Source: JBBDWZ01 sp050732575
GTDB taxonomy: Bacteria > Gemmatimonadota > Gemmatimonadetes > Longimicrobiales > RSA9
DNA: 10,962 nucleotides
Reading direction: 5' to 3'
Assembly: GCA_050732575.1 (NCBI GenBank)
Contig: JBOHRF010000156.1
Location: forward strand, 1 to 10,962
This document shows, piece by piece, positions 6,928 to 10,962 of this stretch. The position numbers and the translations under genes are program-made. The notes under the pieces are model-generated. The model searched no databases. It was not told where the DNA came from and saw only the letters and a program-made list of their open reading frames with translations. How positions within the stretch are numbered: position 1 is the first letter of the stretch; each line of letters opens with the position of its first letter.

Positions 6928-7638
6928 ATGACCGATTCGGTTCCGCCGCCGATGGTCCGTTCGCAATCGCCTGCGTTTACGATTGTGAAAGCGCTGGCCT
7001 ATGCCGTGGCCCTGACCTTGATCGGGCTGGTGGGCGCACAGCTGACGGCATCGGTGCGGGTGGGACCGTCGTTGGCGGTAATGGCGGGCGGACTGGTGCT
7101 CGGCTATTTGCTGGCCGACCTGCTTTCCGGAACCGTGCACTGGTTCTGCGATACCTTCTTTGCCGAGGACACGCCGCTCATTGGACGCATGCTCATCCAG
7201 CCGTTTCGCGATCATCATCGTTATCCGCAGGCCATCGCGCGCTACGGCGTTCTCTATCAGGATGCCAGTTTTGCCTTCATCGTGATCCTACCGCTGGCGT
7301 TGGTCTGGCGTGCGGGCGGACCGCATCCAGGTGCTTGGTCGATGTTCGGTCACGCCGTCCTCTGGTCCTTCGCCATCGGTTCGCTGGGCACCAACCTGTT
7401 CCATAAATGGGCGCATGCGGAGCGTGTGCCTGCCGGCGTACGCTGGCTGCAACAGCTGGGACTCATCCTGTCGCCGCGCGCGCATCACGTACATCACAGC
7501 ACGTACACGGGCGGCTATTGCGTAACCAGTGGGCGATTGAACGCCGGACTCGACCGCATCGCGTTTTTCGCGCGGCTCGAACGCCTGATCCGCGGGCTGC
7601 TGCACCGACCGCGCACGACCCAACCACTCAGCGAGTAG
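6928..7638 (+). CDS. CarF/PEDS1 (TMEM189)-family lipid desaturase
   Basis: A 236-aa polytopic membrane protein of the CarF/plasmanylethanolamine desaturase (lipid desaturase) family. Known members form the vinyl-ether bond of plasmalogens (CarF in myxobacteria, PEDS1 in animals), and a plant relative, FAD4, desaturates a phosphatidylglycerol acyl chain. Family histidine motifs are all visible: DLLSGTVHWFCDTF (H71, D75), PFRDHHRYP (H96, H97), HKWAHA (H159, H163) and SPRAHHVHHSTYTGGYC (H186, H187, H189, H190), followed by GRLN. Hydrophobic helices lie at about 18-38, 48-66, 112-127 and 140-157. The start ATG 6928 follows GAGGA at 6913-6917; longer in-frame starts would run into the amidohydrolase gene. 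The gap to the amidohydrolase is 13 nt, and only 2 nt separate its stop from the next ATG. The exact substrate (ether lipid or acyl lipid) cannot be told from the sequence. Confidence 0.87.
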   Translation: MTDSVPPPMVRSQSPAFTIVKALAYAVALTLIGLVGAQLTASVRVGPSLAVMAGGLVLGYLLADLLSGTVHWFCDTFFAEDTPLIGRMLIQPFRDHHRYPQAIARYGVLYQDASFAFIVILPLALVWRAGGPHPGAWSMFGHAVLWSFAIGSLGTNLFHKWAHAERVPAGVRWLQQLGLILSPRAHHVHHSTYTGGYCVTSGRLNAGLDRIAFFARLERLIRGLLHRPRTTQPLSE

Positions 7639-7640
7639 CC

Positions 7641-8792
7641 ATGTTGCGACCAGGCCCCCATCGCGCGGATCAAACGCTCAAGCTGGCCGACCCCGAGTTT
7701 CGTTTTGGTGAAGGCAAGATCAGTGGCGTATTGGCCGTGTTCCTCGGCTGGCTGGCGTTGGGTGCCGTGGTCGCCCTGCATTTCCCACAATACCTGAGCA
7801 CACCCGACGCACGAGCGGTCTATCCGATGTCGTTCCTGCGACTGCTCATCGACATCGTGATGTTCGCCGCGCTGGCGCTCGGCGTGGTCAGCCTGGTCCT
7901 GAGCCGCCGCAAGACGCGTGGTCTGCTCGCCATGGGCCTGGCTTTGTTGGCGATTGCGCTGGGCGGCTCACGCGTACCCATCGAAGAGTCGTTGCGCACA
8001 ACACCCTACCTCGCCCTGGACTGGTTCCTGCTTTCCATTTTCTTGCTCGCCCTCATCTTCGTCCCGCTCGAACGCCTGTTTGCGCGCTTGCAACAACGCG
8101 TGTTCCGCAAAGCCTGGCGCACGGATCTCGCCCATTTTGGTGTGAGCCATTTGTTGGTGCAGGTCACCGTGTTTCTCACCATGCTGCCGGCCGCAACCTT
8201 CTTTCACTGGGCCGTCAGCGATCGATTCCAGGCGGCCGTCGCCGCGCAGCCACTCTGGCTGCAGTTCATCGAAGCGATGTTCGTGGCCGACCTGTTTGCC
8301 TACCTGGCGCACCGCTCGTTCCATGAGGTGCCATTCCTCTGGCGCTTTCACCAGATCCATCACTCGAGTGAAGAACTCGACTGGCTGGCTTCTTCGCGAT
8401 TGCACATCGTTGACATCATCGTGACGCGCGCGTTCGGGTTCCTGCCGCTCTACATCCTGGGCTTCTCGCAGGGCGCCATTGCCGCGTACCTGACCTGGGC
8501 CTCGTTCCAGGCCATCTTCATCCACTCCAACGTACGCTTCAAGTTCGGGCCGCTGCGCTTTTTGTTGGCCACGCCCCAGTACCATCACTGGCATCACAGC
8601 GCTACGCTCTACAACAAGAACTTTGCCGTACACTTCCCGATCATTGACCGGATGTTCGGGACGTTTCATCTACCCAGGAACGAGTGGCCGCAGGAGTATG
8701 GCATTCAGGGTAGTCCGGTGCCGGACGGGTACGTACAGCAGCTGGTCTATCCGCTGAAGGCACAGGGCGAGGGCAAGACGCGTGACGCGTGA
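7641..8792 (+). CDS. Sterol desaturase/fatty acid hydroxylase superfamily membrane enzyme
   Basis: A 383-aa integral membrane diiron oxygenase of the fatty acid hydroxylase superfamily, which hydroxylates or desaturates lipid substrates with O2. The three histidine boxes are H224RSFH228, H237QIHH241 and Y314HHWHH319, with further conserved H255 (SSRLHIVD) and H295 (FIHSN). An extra N-terminal part (about 28-145) carries four predicted helices before the catalytic core at about 165-345, making it longer than minimal members. HHSSEELDWLASSRLH is the general bacterial form of the family, so I give no specific product. The start ATG 7641 is only 2 nt after the CarF-like stop, which suggests translational coupling. 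A longer frame from 7407 would lie inside that gene. Its 3' end overlaps the next gene by 11 nt. With the CarF-like protein it forms a pair of lipid-modifying diiron enzymes. Confidence 0.88.
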   Translation: MLRPGPHRADQTLKLADPEFRFGEGKISGVLAVFLGWLALGAVVALHFPQYLSTPDARAVYPMSFLRLLIDIVMFAALALGVVSLVLSRRKTRGLLAMGLALLAIALGGSRVPIEESLRTTPYLALDWFLLSIFLLALIFVPLERLFARLQQRVFRKAWRTDLAHFGVSHLLVQVTVFLTMLPAATFFHWAVSDRFQAAVAAQPLWLQFIEAMFVADLFAYLAHRSFHEVPFLWRFHQIHHSSEELDWLASSRLHIVDIIVTRAFGFLPLYILGFSQGAIAAYLTWASFQAIFIHSNVRFKFGPLRFLLATPQYHHWHHSATLYNKNFAVHFPIIDRMFGTFHLPRNEWPQEYGIQGSPVPDGYVQQLVYPLKAQGEGKTRDA

Positions 8793-8817
8793 GAGCGCCA
8801 CTTCCGCGTCACGCGTC
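8777..8817 (+). promoter_or_regulatory. 13-bp perfect inverted repeat over the SDR gene start
   Basis: GACGCGTGACGCG (8777-8789) and its exact reverse complement (8805-8817) flank a 15-nt loop. The left arm contains the GTG start (8782), and the loop and left arm border hold the TGA of the upstream gene. In mRNA this could hide the start codon until ribosomes finishing the upstream gene open it. The structure is seen directly; the control role is inferred. Confidence 0.5.
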
Positions 8818-9774
8818 CGGCCCCTGAACATCATCATCCCGGGCGGCTCGGGTCAGGTGGGCACCGTGCTGGCGCGGGCCTTTCAGCGTGATGGACACCA
8901 GGTCGTCGTGCTCAGCAGGCACCCATCAAACGCACCCTGGCAAACCGTGCAATGGGACGGCCGGACATTGGGTAACTGGGCGGCACATGTGGATGGCGCA
9001 GACGTGGTCATCAACCTGGCCGGCCGCTCCGTCAATTGCCGCTACACACCCGCAAATCGCACGAGCATCCTGCAATCGCGCATCGAGTCCACGCGCGCCG
9101 TAGGCCAGGCCATGGCGCGCGCGGCGCGTCCGCCCCGCGTCTGGCTGCAGGCCTGTACGGCCACCATCTATGCGCATCGCTACGATGCGGCCAACGATGA
9201 AGCGACTGGCATTCTCGGTGGCAACGAGCCGAATGCACCCGATACGTGGCGCTTCAGCATAGATGTGGCAAAAGCCTGGGAGCGAACGCTGGATGAAGCG
9301 CAGCTGCCAGCCACCCGCAAAGTGAAGCTGCGTTCAGCCATGATCATGAGTCCGGATCAGGGCGGCATCTTCGACACGCTGCGCGGATTGGTTCAACTCG
9401 GTCTGGGTGGACCGGCCGCCCACGGCCGGCAGTACATCTCATGGATTCACCACGAAGATTTCGTAGCCGCGCTCTACTGGATCATTGAGCATACAGATCT
9501 TGCGGATGTGGTGAACGTCGCTGCCCCCAATCCCTTGCCCAACCGCGAGTTCATGCGCGTGCTCCGCAACGCCTGTGGTATTCCCATCGGACTACCCGCC
9601 ACGAACTGGATGCTCGAGCTGGGCGCGTTTTTCCTGCGCACCGAGACAGAACTGATCCTGAAGAGCCGGCGCGTGGTGCCGGGCCGGCTACTGCAAAGTG
9701 GATTCACCTTTCGCCATCCGACCTGGTCGGAAGCAGCAGATGCGCTGACCATAGCGGCGCGGGCAAGGCGTTGA
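8782..9774 (+). CDS. TIGR01777-family SDR epimerase-like protein (DUF1731 C-terminus)
   Basis: A 330-aa extended short-chain dehydrogenase/reductase-like protein with NAD(P) fold. The nucleotide-binding loop is G21GSGQVG27 after the strand LNIIIP, followed by VVLSR and VVINLAGRSVNCRY. The central block FSIDVAKAWERTLDEA matches the family's typical WE motif. The C-terminal DUF1731 region is about 282-326 (KSRRVVPGRLLQSGFTFRHPTWSEAADAL). Members are often called epimerases, but their substrate is generally unknown. The GTG start at 8782 overlaps the hydroxylase gene by 11 nt and has GAGGG at 8769-8773, 8 nt upstream. No other start codon fits upstream of the binding loop. Last gene of the four-gene operon. 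It might act on a lipid or sugar-lipid intermediate, but nothing in the sequence proves it. Confidence 0.86.
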   Translation: MTRESATSASRVRPLNIIIPGGSGQVGTVLARAFQRDGHQVVVLSRHPSNAPWQTVQWDGRTLGNWAAHVDGADVVINLAGRSVNCRYTPANRTSILQSRIESTRAVGQAMARAARPPRVWLQACTATIYAHRYDAANDEATGILGGNEPNAPDTWRFSIDVAKAWERTLDEAQLPATRKVKLRSAMIMSPDQGGIFDTLRGLVQLGLGGPAAHGRQYISWIHHEDFVAALYWIIEHTDLADVVNVAAPNPLPNREFMRVLRNACGIPIGLPATNWMLELGAFFLRTETELILKSRRVVPGRLLQSGFTFRHPTWSEAADALTIAARARR

Positions 9775-9822
9775 CCATCGTCGTTGGTGAGGGCGTGGAA
9801 AGCTGGCCAGGAGTCCGTTCTG

Positions 9823-9850
9823 TTGGAGTAAGGACGCTCGGATCTACATT
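9823..9850 (+). promoter_or_regulatory. Candidate promoter for the lipoprotein gene
   Basis: TTGGAG (9823-9828, three of six) and TACATT (9845-9850, four of six) are 16 nt apart, in a 126-nt gap before the lipoprotein start. Start of transcription would fall near 9857, inside the 12-bp palindrome. Weak match; support is mainly positional. Confidence 0.3.
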
Positions 9851-9854
9851 GAGG

Positions 9855-9866
9855 GGACTGCAGTCC
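9855..9866. repeat. 12-bp perfect palindrome, possible operator
   Basis: GGACTGCAGTCC is its own reverse complement and lies 34 nt before the lipoprotein start, directly after the candidate -10. A repressor operator overlapping the start of transcription would look like this. No regulator gene is in the window. Confidence 0.4.
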
Positions 9867-9900
9867 TCGATTCGTCTGCTGATGCCGAGGCGAGGCGACC

Positions 9901-10923
9901 GTGCGCACTACCGTTACACCGCTCGTTCTTCTGGCCGCTGCCGCCTGCTGGGCCTGTGAAAGTTCTGCCGGCCCCGACGAGCGGCCGATTCCACCGCCAG
10001 GTCCCCATTTCAGCATCACGCCCCTGCCGCTCGACGTGCTGGCGCGGATCACGGTGATCGGATTCAACAACAAGGTCTTCCCCACCCCGCATACGTACTG
10101 GATGCTGTGTGATGACTTTGTGTTCCTGCAAAGCAATCGGCCTTGCCGGCAGGAACGGCTCGCCGTGCGTGCGCCACGCGCGGGGACTGTGCTCAATGCC
10201 ACTCCGGTGGCGGACGGGTTTATCAGACTCGAGGGTCCACCCGGCCTGGTCTGGACGTTCGGGCACGTGACACCGGCGACTGGCCTTACCCGTGGCACAC
10301 GCGTCGCCGCCGGGCAGGTGGTGGCCACGATGTTTCAGACCAATGGCATCGATTTTGGACTGATCAACCACCGTGTTCAGCACCATCACATCACGCCCGC
10401 ACGATACCCTCTGGAATGGCTGCATGGCGAAAACCCGATCGCCCAGTTCCCGGAACCAATTCGCGCGCAGCTGTTGACGCGCGTGAATTCGCTGTCCGAC
10501 CCGCTCGGCCGTCTGGCATTCGATGTGGCGGGCACGGCCTCGGGCGGCTGGTTCGTGGAAGGCACACCCAAGACCAACGTGTCTCTGCAGCTGGGCAACG
10601 AATGGCGGCAGCTCTGGCTGGGGCGATACGTGGAGCGCGAGGAAACCCGCGTCGCGTCCTTTGGTCAGCGCTGGCAGGGTATGCAGAACTATTTGTTGGC
10701 GGTCGATCCCGCTGCGCCGGCCTGGGAGCAGATCACGCCGGCCACGGGTGTGGTCAGCATGAAGCTCTGGAACATGGATCGACAGGCACTGCCCAACTAC
10801 AACTTCCCCGGCGGCACGCTGCTCATCCAATTGCTCGACGCCACGCGTCTGCGCATGGAGTGGTTCAACACGCACAACTCGGTGAGCGCGTTCACGAGTG
10901 CAGCCGTGATCTATGAACGCTAG
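9901..10923 (+). CDS. Lipoprotein with degenerate M23/LytM-like domain
   Basis: A 340-aa predicted lipoprotein. The signal sequence MRTTVTPLVLLAAAACWAC has possible lipidated cysteines at C16 (AAAC) and C19 (WAC); C19 leaves the mature start CESSAGPDERPIPPPGP, typical of a linker. Residues about 55-160 resemble an M23-type (duplicated hybrid motif) beta domain: FPTPHTYW, VRAPRAGTV (89-97), WTFGHVTPATGL (118-129), GTRVAAGQVVA (132-142) and NGIDFGLIN (148-156). The usual HxxxD and HxH zinc ligands are not present, since the end motif reads DFG, so it is probably non-catalytic or uses other residues. The C-terminal part, about 200-340 (GRLAFDVAGTASGGWFVEGT to the end), looks like a beta-rich domain of unknown type. 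The start is GTG 9901 with GAGGCG about 6 nt upstream. It appears to be a separate single-gene unit, ended by a hairpin. Confidence 0.78.
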   Translation: MRTTVTPLVLLAAAACWACESSAGPDERPIPPPGPHFSITPLPLDVLARITVIGFNNKVFPTPHTYWMLCDDFVFLQSNRPCRQERLAVRAPRAGTVLNATPVADGFIRLEGPPGLVWTFGHVTPATGLTRGTRVAAGQVVATMFQTNGIDFGLINHRVQHHHITPARYPLEWLHGENPIAQFPEPIRAQLLTRVNSLSDPLGRLAFDVAGTASGGWFVEGTPKTNVSLQLGNEWRQLWLGRYVEREETRVASFGQRWQGMQNYLLAVDPAAPAWEQITPATGVVSMKLWNMDRQALPNYNFPGGTLLIQLLDATRLRMEWFNTHNSVSAFTSAAVIYER

Positions 10924-10939
10924 ACGGCTGGTTGGCGTT

Positions 10940-10962
10940 GGCGATGGGTCCGCCCCATCGCC
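10940..10962 (+). terminator. Probable intrinsic terminator hairpin, cut by window end
   Basis: A 9-bp perfect GC-rich stem (GGCGATGGG at 10940-10948 and its complement at 10954-10962) has a 5-nt loop TCCGC and begins 16 nt after the lipoprotein stop. The window ends at the last stem base, so the T tract that would settle the call cannot be seen. Confidence 0.55.

Noticed and set aside
7641..8792. Alkylglycerol monooxygenase (TMEM195-type) identity for the second diiron enzyme
   Set aside because: It would fit the neighbouring CarF-like gene well, but the second histidine box continues as SSEELDWLASSRLH, the general bacterial form, not the form I associate with alkylglycerol monooxygenase. 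Only the superfamily is supported.
9844..10875. Long open frame (343 codons) on the minus strand
   Set aside because: It lies opposite the lipoprotein gene, whose signal peptide and domain motifs are clear. The minus-strand product has no recognisable motif; such long antisense frames are expected in GC-rich coding DNA.
1..10962. CRISPR array, tRNA/rRNA gene, insertion sequence, toxin-antitoxin pair or phage defence genes
   Set aside because: I found no regularly spaced repeats, transposase motifs, tRNA-like cloverleaf or defence-type domains; gene content is metabolic and envelope related.

Overview
The window holds nine protein-coding genes, all on the + strand, with short gaps and no RNA gene, CRISPR array, insertion sequence or phage gene that I can see. 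The DNA is GC-rich and uses GTG and TTG starts as well as ATG. Purine-rich Shine-Dalgarno sequences precede several starts. The gene mix is a secreted N-acyl-D-amino-acid-deacylase-type amidohydrolase, a lipoprotein with a CESSAGPDE mature start, a CarF-type desaturase and a DmdA-like GcvT protein. It suggests a GC-rich, aerobic, didermic soil or freshwater bacterium. Gemmatimonadota is my best guess, but this is inferred from protein style, not from a marker gene.

Region 1 (19-2239): a Rieske oxygenase alpha subunit of the glycine-betaine/choline monooxygenase type overlaps by one base (TAATG) with a divergent YchF-type P-loop NTPase. The pair ends at a very strong hairpin made of a 23-bp perfect inverted repeat. 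Region 2 (2240-5026): a class I SAM methyltransferase, a small two-helix membrane protein of unknown function, and a DmdA-like folate-dependent GcvT-family protein. The Rieske protein and the GcvT-family protein both fit oxidative or folate-linked demethylation of methylated osmolytes, but they are not in one tight operon and no reductase partner is present.

Region 3 (5027-9774): after a pyrimidine-rich intergenic stretch comes a tight four-gene operon. It encodes an exported amidohydrolase, a CarF/PEDS1 (TMEM189)-family lipid desaturase, a sterol-desaturase/fatty-acid-hydroxylase superfamily membrane enzyme and a TIGR01777-type SDR epimerase-like protein. The gaps are 13 nt, 2 nt and an 11-nt overlap. 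Two neighbouring histidine-rich diiron membrane enzymes, one of a family known to make plasmalogen vinyl ethers, make this the most interesting part of the window: a possible ether-lipid or acyl-lipid modification module. A 13-bp perfect inverted repeat covers the start of the SDR gene and could control its translation.

Region 4 (9775-10962): a separate unit with a weak promoter candidate, a 12-bp palindrome and a lipoprotein that carries a degenerate M23/LytM-like beta domain lacking the usual HxH zinc motif. It is followed by a hairpin that runs into the window edge.
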